From Nocardia abscessus NBRC 100374 (lineage in GTDB: Bacteria; Actinomycetota; Actinomycetes; Mycobacteriales; Mycobacteriaceae), in contig NZ_BAFP01000273.1 in the NCBI RefSeq assembly GCF_000308455.1, positions 1-64,000 on the forward strand: 64,000 bases of DNA. Direction: 5' to 3'. The notes under the pieces were generated by a model, which was not told the origin of the DNA, made no database searches, and worked only from the letters and a program-made list of their open reading frames with translations. This document shows positions 35,573 through 46,162 of this stretch, piece by piece. The position numbers and the translations under genes were made by a program. Positions within the stretch are counted from its first letter, which is position 1; every line of letters starts with the position of its first letter.

Positions 35573-37741
35573 ATCCCAGACCAGCCCCACTACCGGCCTC
35601 AGCCGCCGCCATGGACCGGTCGTGCCAGAACTGGGGTACCCTAGCCGATTCGTGTGGGGGTCCTCCGCCCGGGCCGAGCCCGCGACACCGACCGTCGTGC
35701 CGCGCCCGTTCGGTGAACTCGACCACGCACCGGCCGACCACATCGCCGAGCACGCCTACGCCTACGACGACCGGCCCCAGGCCACACGCAGGATCCGCCG
35801 CGACAGCACCCGCGACGCCCTGGGATATTTCGGCCAGTTCGACGGACAAGGCTGGCAGCAGAAATGGGACGCCAGCCAACTCGGGACCGGCGCCATCCGT
35901 GCCGCCGCCATCGGCCCGACGATCATGGTCGGGATCCGGACCCTGTACTGCCTGCGGGTGATCCGGCCCACCCTGCTGGCATTCCGAACCAACCCACCGA
36001 ACGGCTACTCCACAGATTTCGTCGCCGCGCAGCGTGACCCGCTGCTAGAACGCTTCGCTCAGCAGGCCAACGAGCACGACTTCCCGCGAAAGTATCGCTA
36101 CCAGGCGGTATTCGACGTCACCGTTCTGCTGACCGTGCAAGGCATCAGCCTGGCAGACCTCACCCCGGACGCCATGCTGCACCACACTCACGAAATGCGA
36201 CGCGTCAACGCGATCTTGCAACCCACCGGCACACACAACAATCGGTTCAACAGTCAGTCGGCATGGACCGTTCTGCACGCGATGGGCCACTTCCCCGCCA
36301 GCACCCCGGACACGATGCGTGAGGCACTGCACCACGGGCAGCTCAGCGTCGAGGAATTGGTCGACCGCTACCCGATCGCCAATCAGCCAGTACGACAACT
36401 GCTGATCGAGTACTTCCGCCGACGCTCAGCCGACACCGACTACTCCAGTCTGAAGAACCTGATCCTGATGATCGCGCACCACTTCTGGGTGAGGATCGAA
36501 CAGATCAACCCCGGCCAAGCCGACTTGCGCATAAGCAGCGACATCTACACCCGGTGGCGGGAAGCGATCAAGACCCGCGAGGACGGCAAACCCAGAACCG
36601 GCCAGGACGTGATCCTCATCGGCGTCCGCAGCTTCTACTACGACCTACACACCTGGGCCGCCGAGGAACCAGAGAAATGGGCCGTCTGGGTAGCTCCCTG
36701 CCCGGTCCCTCCAGCCGAACTCCGCGGCCTGGGCGCCCGGCGTCGCCGGATCAACGATCGCTCCGCCAGCCGCACCCGGATCCGGCAGCCGCTGCTTCCA
36801 GCTCTGGTCAGACACGTCGAAGACCGCTACGACCGGGCCCGCACCCTGCTCGAACACGCCCGCGCTGTCGCAGTCGGCGAGACCTTCGTTCATGAGGGTT
36901 GCACCTACCGACGCATCGAGCGCACCCACCACTCCCAGCCGGACGACCCGATCCGAGTCCGCGATGAGGCCACCGGCACGGTGGTGCACGTCCAGGCCGA
37001 CGAGGAGGCCACGTTCTGGGACTGGGCATGTGTAGAAACGCTGCGGCACTCCGGCGCCCGGATCGAAGAGATGTGCGAACTCACCCATCTGTCGATCCGC
37101 CAGTACCAGCGCCCCAACCTCGAAGTCATCGCCCTGCTGGTCATCGCGCCCTCCAAGACAGACCGCGAACGCGTCATACCTATGAGCGCCGAACTGTTCC
37201 ATGTCATCGCCGCGATCGTGCGCCGTCACACCAGCGGTGGTCGGACCATCACCACCCTGAGCCGGTTCGATCCCCACGACAAGGTCTGGAGCGCTCCCCT
37301 GCCGTTCTTGTTCCAACGTCAAAGCGGCCCGAAACGTAGCGTCATCGCCGGTGGCACCGTGTTGAACCAGCTCAAACGGCTCTGCACCGAACTCGCCGAG
37401 CATAATCCGGCCTTCCGGACCGTGAAGTTCACCCCGCACGACTTCCGCCGACTCTTCGCCACCGAACTGGTCAACAGCGGCCTGCCCATCCACATCGGCG
37501 CAGCCCTGTTGGGCCACATGAATATCCAGACCACCCGCGGGTACGTCGCGGTCTTCGACGAACACATCGTCCACCACTACACGGCATTCCTCGAAGAACG
37601 CCGACAACTCCGGCCGACCGACGAGTACCGACCCCTGGCTACTGGCGAATGGGACGAATTCGACGAGCACTTCGACAAACGCAAGGTCGAACTCGGCTCC
37701 TGTGGACGCCCCTACGGGACCGGCTGCCAACACGAACATGC
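35565..37741 (+). pseudogene. E1 tnpB1 long tyrosine recombinase, main part (split by E3)
   Basis: 726 residues from GTG 35565 (8-base overlap with the tnpA1 end) to the E3 insertion. The catalytic domain is intact: HSGARIEEMCEL, HDFRRLFATELV, LLGHMNIQTTRGYVAVF. The break is in the C-terminal Cys/His motif (CGRPYGTGCQHEHA). The current frame adds LTELTQSSDRSRHLRST-like false residues and stops at 37808. Joined at GC 37740-37741 to 52383 it becomes HEHACIRCPMLHVDPR, in frame, 806 residues in all. As only the tail is lost, partial activity is possible. Confidence 0.9.
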
Positions 37742-37749
37742 ACCGTTGA

Positions 37750-37760
37750 CTGAACTAACT
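37750..37760. repeat. E3 left terminal inverted repeat
   Basis: CTGAACTAACT, perfect reverse complement of the right arm at 52366-52376. Confidence 0.85.
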
Positions 37761-37817
37761 CAGAGTTCGGACAGGTCGAGGCACCTGCGTTCTACACGGT
37801 GTCGGTAGCTTGCCCGC

Positions 37818-39074
37818 GTGATCGAATCGGAGAAGAGCCACCGCGACCTCGCCGTTCTGGTGGTGCCCCGCGACGGCCAGGTGGTATCGACCGGAGAGTG
37901 CAGCGAGCCCTACCGGTTGCTCGATGCGGACGGCGAGGTTGTCGAGCCGGTGAGCTTGTTCCTGCGTGAACTGTTGGCGGCGGGGCGATCTCCGGCAACG
38001 CTGCGTTCGTACGGCATGGACCTGCTGCGGTGGTGGCGGTTCATGCAGGCCGTCGAGGTCGACTGGGATCGGGCAACCCGAGTGGAGGCGCGCGATTTCA
38101 GCTGCTGGATCCAGCTGACGGTGAAGCAACGCATGCAGCACACGGGCGGCCGCAGCACCGGGTGGACGAATAGCGTTGCAGTACCGCCGAATCCGATATC
38201 GGGTAAGCCGGCACTTGGGACGGGATATTCGGTCGCGACCGTGGCACACTCGGAGACGGTGTTGCGGGGCTTCTACGACTTCCACCGAGATGCGGGCACT
38301 GGTCCGATACTCAATCCGTTCCCACTCGATCGGGCTCGACGGTCACGTCGAGCCCTCGCTCATCGAAATCCGATGGATGGGTGGGCTCGTGAGCGGGTCG
38401 GGCGCTACCGGCCGAAGGTGCCACATCGGATTCCTCGCGCGATTCCCGATCAGCGGTTCAACGAGTTGTTCGCTGCGCTGGGATCGAATCGCGATCGGGC
38501 GCTGGTGGCCTTCTGGACCTCGACCGGGGTACGCGCCTCGGAGCTGCTGGGAGTCCGACAGTGCGATATCGACCCCGGCCAGCAACTGATCACCGTGGTG
38601 CGGAAGGGCACTCGCGCTATCCAACAGGTTCCGGCCTCGGCTGATGCCTTCGTCTGGCTGAGGCTGTATCAGGAGGAACTGCACGGCCAGATCCCGCCAG
38701 GCCGGATCCAGCCCGTGTGGTGGACCCTGCGGCGGCCGCGGCGTCCGTTGAACTATCACGCGGCGCACCGAATGTTCCAGCGCGCCAACACCACACTCGG
38801 CGCGGACTGGACCTTGCACGACCTGCGCCACAGCGCGGCCGCGAGAATGGCCCGCGACCCGCAATTGACGTTGAGCGACGTCCAGCTCATCTTGGGCCAT
38901 GCGCACCTGTCCACCACCGAGATTTACCTGACCCCTGACAACAGCGAGGTGATCTCCGGAGTCTTGGCGCATCACGCCCGCACCGCGGAACAACGCGACA
39001 AACCGATACCCCCACCACCAGCACCCGGATACGACCCGCAGACATTGAGCGTGCTGTTCGGGAGAACGATGTGA
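37818..39074 (+). CDS. E3 short tyrosine recombinase (TnpA-like)
   Basis: 418 residues. N-terminal SAM-like domain (SPATLRSYGMDLLRWWRFMQAVEVDW), catalytic domain with Arg in STGVRASELLGV, HDLRHSAAARMA, LGHAHLSTTEIYL. All catalytic residues are present. It starts at GTG 37818, 58 bases inside the left arm, without a strong ribosome site. Its stop overlaps the tnpB3 start by 4 bases (GTGA). Confidence 0.9.
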   Translation: MIESEKSHRDLAVLVVPRDGQVVSTGECSEPYRLLDADGEVVEPVSLFLRELLAAGRSPATLRSYGMDLLRWWRFMQAVEVDWDRATRVEARDFSCWIQLTVKQRMQHTGGRSTGWTNSVAVPPNPISGKPALGTGYSVATVAHSETVLRGFYDFHRDAGTGPILNPFPLDRARRSRRALAHRNPMDGWARERVGRYRPKVPHRIPRAIPDQRFNELFAALGSNRDRALVAFWTSTGVRASELLGVRQCDIDPGQQLITVVRKGTRAIQQVPASADAFVWLRLYQEELHGQIPPGRIQPVWWTLRRPRRPLNYHAAHRMFQRANTTLGADWTLHDLRHSAAARMARDPQLTLSDVQLILGHAHLSTTEIYLTPDNSEVISGVLAHHARTAEQRDKPIPPPPAPGYDPQTLSVLFGRTM

Positions 39075-41575
39075 CCTCTGTCGTCAAACACAGCACACGC
39101 AAACCTCTGTCCGGGATCGCCGCAGTAGCCGGCGAGCAACGCCTGCGGAATGCTCAGCTGCGCAACGAATTTCCGCCGCGGCCTGTCGGGGTGTGGTGGC
39201 CGCACACCGCGGCGACAGCCGAGCAGGTGCGGCAACGGCTGAGCTCGGCACCATTCGTAGCCGGATTCAGCCGAACTCGAGATGGCCGACGGCGCGGTGT
39301 CGCCAAGATCCTGTCCTGGCTGTCGACATTCCCCGGCGAGACCTGGCAGGCGCGTTGGTTGGCCAGCGGAGCAGAGAGGCACCTGGGACCGGATTGGGTA
39401 AAGCTGCCGGTAGCCTGGCTGGTAGAGAACCAGGGCAGGACCGGGCCCGGTGACCCGGTCGACTTGCAGTCCGGGCTGCTGATGTTGACCTGCGGCGACG
39501 TGTTGCGTCCCAGCCTGGCATGGATGCTTACGCGGTCCCATCGGTATCTGATTGCCGTGATGGCAGAGGTCAGGGATCAAAACGGATTCGCCAGACTTGC
39601 CGAGTTGGCAGCCGGCGAGCCGGACAGCTCCTATGCGGACTCGAAGGTTGCAGCGTCGCGCATCGCAATCATTCTGGCCTGCAAGGGCGGCACCATGGCG
39701 GACATCGCGGTCGGAGACTGCGTGGAGCTCGTAGAAACGATGCGCCAGGTCCACACGCGCGGCGGGCAGAAGAAGGTCGATTTCTATCTCCGGCTCCGTG
39801 CCCTCGGTATCTTCCCGGACAACGCACCCCACAGCATCCGCGCCTTCGGCCTGGCCGGCGGACGGCTCACGATCGAACAACTCGTCGACCGCTACCGCAT
39901 CCAGTCCGAACCCGTCCGGAACCTGTTGGTCGACTATCTCCGCGAACGACAGCCCTCACTCGACTTCACCAGTCTCGATGCCGCATCGAGAACACTCGCC
40001 GGGTTGTTCTGGGCTCGCATCGAAACCCTCGCTCCAGGTATCGACACGCTGCGGATCCCGCCGCAGATCGTGCGGACATGGAAAGACGAACTCGCCACCG
40101 TCGAACGCACCAGGATCAACGCGAACGGCGAACGGATCAAAGTGCCGACGCCTCGTCTGAACTACAAGGACGAACTGCTGCGGGTTCGAGCGCTCTATCT
40201 CGATATCGCGCACTGGGCCGTCGAGGATCCCGCCCGATGGGGACCGTGGGTCGCGCCCTGCCCGATCACCGATGCCGAAGTGCAGAAAGGCAAGGACCTC
40301 AAGCACCGCAAGGCCCGCATGGACCAACGCACCCGCGAGCGGTTGCCCGTCCTGCCGATCCTCGTCCGGAGCGCCAACGATCGGCGCTTGGCGGCTGCTC
40401 GTCTGCTCGCCGCCGCCGAGGCTGCCGAACCGGGAGCCGTGCTCGCCGGCAGCAACGGCACATTGCGCAAAGCTGTTGTCCCCAAAGCGATTGGACGAAT
40501 CGTCTGGGCCGAGGACATCGCCACCGGCAAACGCCGCAACCTGTCCTACGAGGAAGATGAGGCGTTCTGGGCGTTCGCCACCATCGAGGTCCTGCGTTTG
40601 ACCGGCATCCGCTGCGAGGAACTGCTCGAACTGTCCCATCACAGCATTACCGAATACCGGCTACCCGGCACCGGAGAGCTGGTGCCGCTGCTCCAGATCG
40701 CACCATCCAAGACCGACACCGAACGGATGCTCCTGGTCAGCCCCGAACTAGCCGATGTTCTCAGTGCCATCGTCCAACGCCTCCGCGGCCCCGACGGATC
40801 CATCCCTTTGGTCGCTTCCTACGACATCAGGGAAAAGATCTGGAACCCGCCGATGCCAGTGCTGTTTCAGCGCGGCATCGGCAACGAGCGACGCGCGTTC
40901 ACCGCCTGCGCAATCCGCAAGCTGCTGATCAACGCCCTCGCAGCCGCCGCGCTCACCGACGCCAACGGCGATCCGTTGAGCTTCCAAGCCCATGACTTCC
41001 GCAGGATATTCGTCACCGACGCCATCATGAACGGCCTGCCCCCGCACATCGCCCAGATCATTTGCGGCCACAAGACCATCGACACCACCATGGGCTACAA
41101 GGCCGTTTACCCGGCCGAGACGATCGAGGCACATCGAGCGTTCATCGCCCGCCGCCGGGCCACGCGCCCCAGCGAGGAATACCGCACGCCCACCGATGCC
41201 GAATGGGATGCGTTCCTCGCGCATTTCGAAAAACGCAAAGTCTCGGTCGGAACGTGCGCCCGAGCATTCGCCACGGCCTGCGTCCATGAGCACGCCTGTG
41301 TCAGATGTTCGCTCCTCAGGCCAGACCCCGCCCAGCGAGCCCGGCTCGAAGAGATCCACGACAACCTCGAAGCACGCATCATCGAAGCCAAACGCGAAGG
41401 CTGGCTCGGCGAAGTTGAGGGTCTCCAGGTCAGTTATGCCGGTGTCAAGGACAAGCTCGCCCAGGTAGACGCTACGCTCAGGCGAGCGGTGACAGGAACC
41501 GAGCTCGGCATCCCTACGTTCGGGTCCATCTTCGGACGAGCGTCTGCCCGTGACATCCCGACCATCGCCGAGTAG
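39071..41575 (+). CDS. E3 long tyrosine recombinase (TnpB-like)
   Basis: 834 residues. Long N-terminal domain, catalytic domain with LTGIRCEELLEL, HDFRRIFVTDAI and ICGHKTIDTTMGYKAVY. The C-terminal part holds CARAFATACVHEHACVRCSLLRPDP, a likely zinc motif, then a helical region (RLEEIHDNLEARIIEAKREGWLGEVEGLQVSYAG). This tail is the same one that E3 removed from tnpB1 (DPRMITRLDELEDDLQQRL...WAGEIEGI). Complete. In Tn554-type systems the pair acts together; the fused tail may do the work of the small TnpC (inference). Confidence 0.9.
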   Translation: MTSVVKHSTRKPLSGIAAVAGEQRLRNAQLRNEFPPRPVGVWWPHTAATAEQVRQRLSSAPFVAGFSRTRDGRRRGVAKILSWLSTFPGETWQARWLASGAERHLGPDWVKLPVAWLVENQGRTGPGDPVDLQSGLLMLTCGDVLRPSLAWMLTRSHRYLIAVMAEVRDQNGFARLAELAAGEPDSSYADSKVAASRIAIILACKGGTMADIAVGDCVELVETMRQVHTRGGQKKVDFYLRLRALGIFPDNAPHSIRAFGLAGGRLTIEQLVDRYRIQSEPVRNLLVDYLRERQPSLDFTSLDAASRTLAGLFWARIETLAPGIDTLRIPPQIVRTWKDELATVERTRINANGERIKVPTPRLNYKDELLRVRALYLDIAHWAVEDPARWGPWVAPCPITDAEVQKGKDLKHRKARMDQRTRERLPVLPILVRSANDRRLAAARLLAAAEAAEPGAVLAGSNGTLRKAVVPKAIGRIVWAEDIATGKRRNLSYEEDEAFWAFATIEVLRLTGIRCEELLELSHHSITEYRLPGTGELVPLLQIAPSKTDTERMLLVSPELADVLSAIVQRLRGPDGSIPLVASYDIREKIWNPPMPVLFQRGIGNERRAFTACAIRKLLINALAAAALTDANGDPLSFQAHDFRRIFVTDAIMNGLPPHIAQIICGHKTIDTTMGYKAVYPAETIEAHRAFIARRRATRPSEEYRTPTDAEWDAFLAHFEKRKVSVGTCARAFATACVHEHACVRCSLLRPDPAQRARLEEIHDNLEARIIEAKREGWLGEVEGLQVSYAGVKDKLAQVDATLRRAVTGTELGIPTFGSIFGRASARDIPTIAE

Positions 41576-41943
41576 ACCTCGGCATGGTTCGGCACACCTC
41601 GATCGGCCTTGAAATAGACTGGCCGTGTCGAACCGCGCACTACAACAACTGTGGTGGAAGCGAATGTCGGGATGATGATGATAAGGCCGTGCTGATTCCT
41701 CCGACGAAAACGAAAACCTTAATACGGTGTAATACATTTGGCAACAGCGTGGGTGGGACTTGGACGAAGCTAGATGCGGCAGGAGGCACAATAACAAGCC
41801 TCATATGGGCCCCCTGGATATCGGATTATCCAATGGACCTCGCTTCGCTGTCTTCATCGAGTACCCGGGGAGATATTAGTTCTGCACCCGCGTCACCTCA
41901 GTTCCTGAAATCGTCCACTGATGTTCGGCTTGCACTCGCAAAG
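41576..41943. other. Intergenic region in E3 without a supported gene
   Basis: AT-richer than the recombinase genes. An open plus-strand frame (41584-41997) overlaps the neighbour and has no protein-like character or ribosome site. Probably untranslated DNA between convergent transcripts. Confidence 0.4.
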
Positions 41944-42936
41944 TTACAGCTGGATTGGCACGCTGACACTGATACCTCGGGTAGCGTCGCCAAGTAATTG
42001 AAGTGGATGCACTGGTGGCATCTGGAGTACGGTGATCGGGATCCCATAATTGAAGGACGCGTAAGCCTCGAATGCAGGGAACCCATCAACCGATCCGCGA
42101 AACGAGAAGTTGAGGTCGTCTCTATCGATGCCGATATTTCCGTTCATGTCGATGTCGGGCGCGCCCAGCAGTAAGGGCAAGTTCGCGGCGGCTACGTAGT
42201 CCAGCTGAACATATCCAGGGTTCGGGCTGTCTACGATCACATCACCGTTGGCGTCGATAGATGTGTTGCCGCGCAGGCCACTGAATGCGATCCGGTCGGT
42301 TGGCGCCTTGCCACGACCGATGATGTGCCCGTTCGTGTCGATCTCAATACTTTCGCCGCATCGATTCTCGCATGCATTGATCACTGGCTCGGCCGTGTCG
42401 AGTTGTGTGACTTCAACCAACGAATGGATTCGAGACGACGCTGCCAGGTCACTGTCGTATATGCGATTGTCTCCGAGGAAGTAGTAGGTCGCCACAATCT
42501 CCGACACAACCACCATCGACTGCCCAGCCGATTCCCCAGGAGCCGGGAATACGAAGGGCGTCAGAGACGGGTCGGGAATGAAGGCGTTAATCCAGAAGGT
42601 AACCGCCTGCAGCTTGGGCGGAGGAGGTGGCACTGGATCGTTGCCCGCATCGAAGGCGATGATATCGGCGTCGAGAGCTGACATTGTCCCCCGGCCGACT
42701 ACAGGATCAGAAGGTGAAAGGTGGTGTGCCTGCTTGAACCGTGTGACTGCCTTTCCGGTCTCCTGCCCAAAGTTCCCCGTCGCCCCACTCGGAATCGGGT
42801 ATGCAAGATCGATAAGTGCTTGTTGAACTTTTGCGACTGCCCCGCCTTGCTCGGGCCAGTGCATCCTATGTGTGCCGTCGAGACAACTTTCGAGTACTGG
42901 ATCGCCAGCAAAGCGCGGAGATTGGAGATCGGCCAT
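41944..42936 (-). CDS. Peptidoglycan-binding-domain-like protein, E3 cargo
   Basis: 330 residues. Residues about 28-95 match a PG_binding_1-like repeat (VAKVQQALIDLAYPIPSG..TGNFGQETGKAVTRFKQAHHL). A Pro-rich linker (DPVPPPPPK) leads to a beta-rich C-terminal domain with repeating glycine turns (DTNGHIIGRG, DANGDVIVDS, DMNGNIGIDR), which look like Asx/Gly calcium- or carbohydrate-binding loops. No signal peptide is visible, so secretion by Sec is unlikely. It is the last gene of the cargo and reads in the same direction as the giant genes. Confidence 0.65.
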   Translation of the reverse strand: MADLQSPRFAGDPVLESCLDGTHRMHWPEQGGAVAKVQQALIDLAYPIPSGATGNFGQETGKAVTRFKQAHHLSPSDPVVGRGTMSALDADIIAFDAGNDPVPPPPPKLQAVTFWINAFIPDPSLTPFVFPAPGESAGQSMVVVSEIVATYYFLGDNRIYDSDLAASSRIHSLVEVTQLDTAEPVINACENRCGESIEIDTNGHIIGRGKAPTDRIAFSGLRGNTSIDANGDVIVDSPNPGYVQLDYVAAANLPLLLGAPDIDMNGNIGIDRDDLNFSFRGSVDGFPAFEAYASFNYGIPITVLQMPPVHPLQLLGDATRGISVSVPIQL

Positions 42937-43018
42937 CTGAGTTAGTCCTTTCGTTGCTACGGGAGTCCTCCGAGGGAATCGTCTGACGGATACGTCCGTT
43001 CGACCCCGATCTTGTGGG

Positions 43019-46000
43019 TTATGCGACGGCCACGAATTTCGCCGGTCCCGCGACTCCGAGCGGGTCGATCAGCACCGCCAGATATCCTTCGGTTTGGGGT
43101 TCGGTATCGTGCACCCTCAGCTCGGTCGGCACTTCCCAACCGTCGGCGCTGGCTGAGACAGCGGGCTGCACCGCTAGTGTGGCATTGGCGGGGTGGAGAA
43201 GCTGCATGTCGCCGTCGGTGGTTTTGCGCCACAACATCAGTCGCCACGGCGCCACTTGCTTCGGGTGGTTCACCGGTAGTCCCGCGACCACAAGGTCGAC
43301 GCCGGTCGCGCTGCGACGTGCGGTCGCGGTGTAGTCCGGCGCCGGGGCGGTTCGCATTACAGTGATGGGTGCGCTGGGCGCACTCCACTGCGAGGGTTGA
43401 TGGTCCAGCGGTCCCGCGGTGCGTCCGACCGGTGAGGGCAGTGGCACCGCGCCGGGCATCGTCGACACTTCGGCCGGGTAACGCACCTGCGCGGTCAGTG
43501 CCACGGATATGAACGCGGGCAGCTTTGCCAACGTGTCGGCGGGCACACTGGCGTGGTAGGTGTCTGGATAGCCCGCAGCCGCAACGAGTTTCCCCTCGTC
43601 GAGCAGGGCCCCGTACAGGTAGGAGCCGGTGGCGGCATCGCTGCACTGGATGCGGTATTCCGGTGCGTCGGGCAATCCGCACTGCAGCCGTTCGATCACC
43701 GTGGCGTTGACGCCGTGCGCGTCGACCTCGACCGTCAGCTGGTCACCGCCACCGCCACCGCCGACGCGGACCGCCGCGGCGGGCGGTGCATCGGGTGCGG
43801 GGATCGCCACCGGCACAAGGCCGCAGTCGTTGAAAGGCGCCTCGACTTCGGCGCCGCTGACCGGCACGATCCTCACGAACTGCACCGATTGGAGCGCGCC
43901 GCCGACTGGATGTACCAGCCGCACCGCACCGTCGCCGCCGGCGACCAGCGGCGTGTTGGTGATGAGGGTGAACGCTTCGCGTTTCATCGGCTGATGCTGG
44001 TGCTCGCAGAGTGCGGCCGCGCGGGTGGCCCGGTTGGATGAGGCGGGGTCGACGCCGAGTTGTGCGGCGATGACGCGCTCGTCGGCGAGGTAGACTCGGT
44101 AGCCGGCATGTCCCGGCGCGGCACTCCAGCGCAGGTCGATTTCGGCGCTGCCCGCCGGGTTGGGCCGCGTTGTCCACAGGATGCTCGCAGCGGTGACGAT
44201 CGGTGCCGGCCGACGCGGATCGACCACACGGACACGCAGGACCGAACTGGCGTTGCCGGCTTGGGATTTGAAGATGACATCGATGTTCCGATCGACGGTC
44301 TGCCCGACGTCGGTCGCATCCGCTGCCACGGTGTAGGTCACCTTGTCGTCGGGGAAAGGCGCATCGAAGGTGTCCGCATTGACGCTGACGGTGGTGATCG
44401 GCGGGCAGCCCGCCCCCAGCGCGTCCGGTGGCGGCACATCGACACTGACGGTGATCAGGCCCGGTGAGCGCAGCCCGGGCGGCGCGTCGCGCAGCGCGAA
44501 GTCAGCGGCAAACGAGATCTGGCCGGTGGGTGCGGGAAGCGGCGGCCGAGGCGGTGGTTGTGCATCTAGCGATGCGGGCTTGCCCCACCGGCCGAACTCG
44601 TCGCCTTCCGCGACGTGCCAAGTCACCGACGAATCGCTGGGCACCATCGGATCAGTCAGTGCGCCAACGCATCCGGTGATGGTCTCGCGGCGCGCTGGCA
44701 GTAGCGTCACGGCGCGCTGCGTGCCGTCATCGGCGGTGATGACGGCGTGCAGTGAGGATGTGGCGCCGTCGACCGTGCGGGTGAAGGCGACCACGTTAGC
44801 CGGTGGCGGTCCGGCGATCGCGAGGTCCTGGATGTAGGTGTTGGCCCCGGTCCACTGTCCGTGCCCGCCTGGCCCTGGCCCGTCGGCACTGATCTGCGGG
44901 GGTGGCGGACGATCGGGCACGGCGCCGATCACGGCGGGGGTGAACAGCGGCAGCCCGATCAGGCCGAATTCGGCCAACTGCCTGGGGCTGATGGCGTCCG
45001 GGCCGCCAGCCTGTGAGATCCAGAAGTTGACGTCGGCGGTGGGCGGGCCGCATAGCCCCATCGAACGTCGCATGTCATCGATCGTGGTGGCGGGCGGCCC
45101 ACCGCTGGCCACCGCCGAGGGCCGCGCGGCCCACAATCCGCATCCGATCCACGCCATCGGCACCGACTCGTCGTCGAGGTCGACACCGGCGGGCGTGCAC
45201 AGCCCCAGCCAGCGCGCGATGCCGGGGTCGGCCGCGGCGGTGATCAGTGTGGCGATGTTGCCCAAATCCGTTTGGGCGCTTTGCCGCTCGCCGGGGATCT
45301 CCAGATGGATTTGCACATCTCCTGGGTACGTCGCGGGGTCGGCGTAAGCGGCCTCCAGCAGCGGTTGCACCGACGTGTCCCCCACGCCGGTCAGCAGCGT
45401 GTGCAATCGGGCGAGCTCGTCGCCGTCACCGAGGTCGCGATCGACCGGCGCATTGGGCGGGCCGCTGTGGCGGGCAGCCCCTTGCGCTGCGCGCGCGCGC
45501 CCGTCGGCAGACCCGCCGGCATCGGCCCACGCGGTGGCTGAATCCAGCGGCAAGCTCACGCGCACCCATCGCTCCGGTGCGGGATCGATGAACTCGCGCA
45601 CGCCCCTGCTAAGGTCCAGCCCGAGCGCATTGGTGACCACCCCCTCGCCGAGCAGTCGGATGCGGCGGATCCGCGTGGACGCCAGCGCGAACGGGAAGTG
45701 GTTGCGGGTGAGCAGGATCCGTTCCTGCGGGCTGCCTGCGCGCCCGAGGATCGCCATCTGGACAGGGCCGTGTTCGTCGATGTCCAGGCGCAGCCAGGAG
45801 ATCCACGGTTGCAGATCGCCGACTGCGTCCCCGGCGACATCGACGATGTCGCCGTAAATCGGTCGGTCTCCCTGGATCTTGACAGGCTTTTGAGGATCGT
45901 CCTCGATGACCTCGGGGCGTCCGGCATCATCGTAGGTCCACCACAGGATCTGCAGCGGCCGCACCAAGATGCCGTTATCGGGATTGACCGAATCGCGGGT

Positions 46001-46162
46001 CAGCGGGGCAAAGGTGAAACCGCGCAACGGAAAACCAATCGCCGGGTTGACCCAAGACCGCAATTGCGGCCCGACTTGCACGTAGGGGTCGTCGCCGCGG
46101 TCACGCAAACCTAGTGTGGAGACCCGGAACAGCGACTCCGGGGTAAACGCCTGTCGCTTCAC
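43019..46162 (-). CDS. Giant beta-rich protein (1047 aa), E3 cargo
   Basis: A 1047-residue protein starting at GTG 46162, overlapping the end of the larger gene by 4 bases (GTGA). The N-terminal 300 residues are unlike any enzyme I recognise. The rest is built of beta-sandwich-like modules; one around residues 640-700 resembles fibronectin type III (SAEIDLRWSAAPGHAGYRVYLADE). Pro-rich linkers (DRPPPPQI, AQPPPRPPLPAP) separate modules. No signal peptide, membrane segment or P-loop. It suggests a structural, surface or tail-fibre-like role, but the function is unknown. Confidence 0.7.
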   Translation of the reverse strand: MKRQAFTPESLFRVSTLGLRDRGDDPYVQVGPQLRSWVNPAIGFPLRGFTFAPLTRDSVNPDNGILVRPLQILWWTYDDAGRPEVIEDDPQKPVKIQGDRPIYGDIVDVAGDAVGDLQPWISWLRLDIDEHGPVQMAILGRAGSPQERILLTRNHFPFALASTRIRRIRLLGEGVVTNALGLDLSRGVREFIDPAPERWVRVSLPLDSATAWADAGGSADGRARAAQGAARHSGPPNAPVDRDLGDGDELARLHTLLTGVGDTSVQPLLEAAYADPATYPGDVQIHLEIPGERQSAQTDLGNIATLITAAADPGIARWLGLCTPAGVDLDDESVPMAWIGCGLWAARPSAVASGGPPATTIDDMRRSMGLCGPPTADVNFWISQAGGPDAISPRQLAEFGLIGLPLFTPAVIGAVPDRPPPPQISADGPGPGGHGQWTGANTYIQDLAIAGPPPANVVAFTRTVDGATSSLHAVITADDGTQRAVTLLPARRETITGCVGALTDPMVPSDSSVTWHVAEGDEFGRWGKPASLDAQPPPRPPLPAPTGQISFAADFALRDAPPGLRSPGLITVSVDVPPPDALGAGCPPITTVSVNADTFDAPFPDDKVTYTVAADATDVGQTVDRNIDVIFKSQAGNASSVLRVRVVDPRRPAPIVTAASILWTTRPNPAGSAEIDLRWSAAPGHAGYRVYLADERVIAAQLGVDPASSNRATRAAALCEHQHQPMKREAFTLITNTPLVAGGDGAVRLVHPVGGALQSVQFVRIVPVSGAEVEAPFNDCGLVPVAIPAPDAPPAAAVRVGGGGGGDQLTVEVDAHGVNATVIERLQCGLPDAPEYRIQCSDAATGSYLYGALLDEGKLVAAAGYPDTYHASVPADTLAKLPAFISVALTAQVRYPAEVSTMPGAVPLPSPVGRTAGPLDHQPSQWSAPSAPITVMRTAPAPDYTATARRSATGVDLVVAGLPVNHPKQVAPWRLMLWRKTTDGDMQLLHPANATLAVQPAVSASADGWEVPTELRVHDTEPQTEGYLAVLIDPLGVAGPAKFVAVA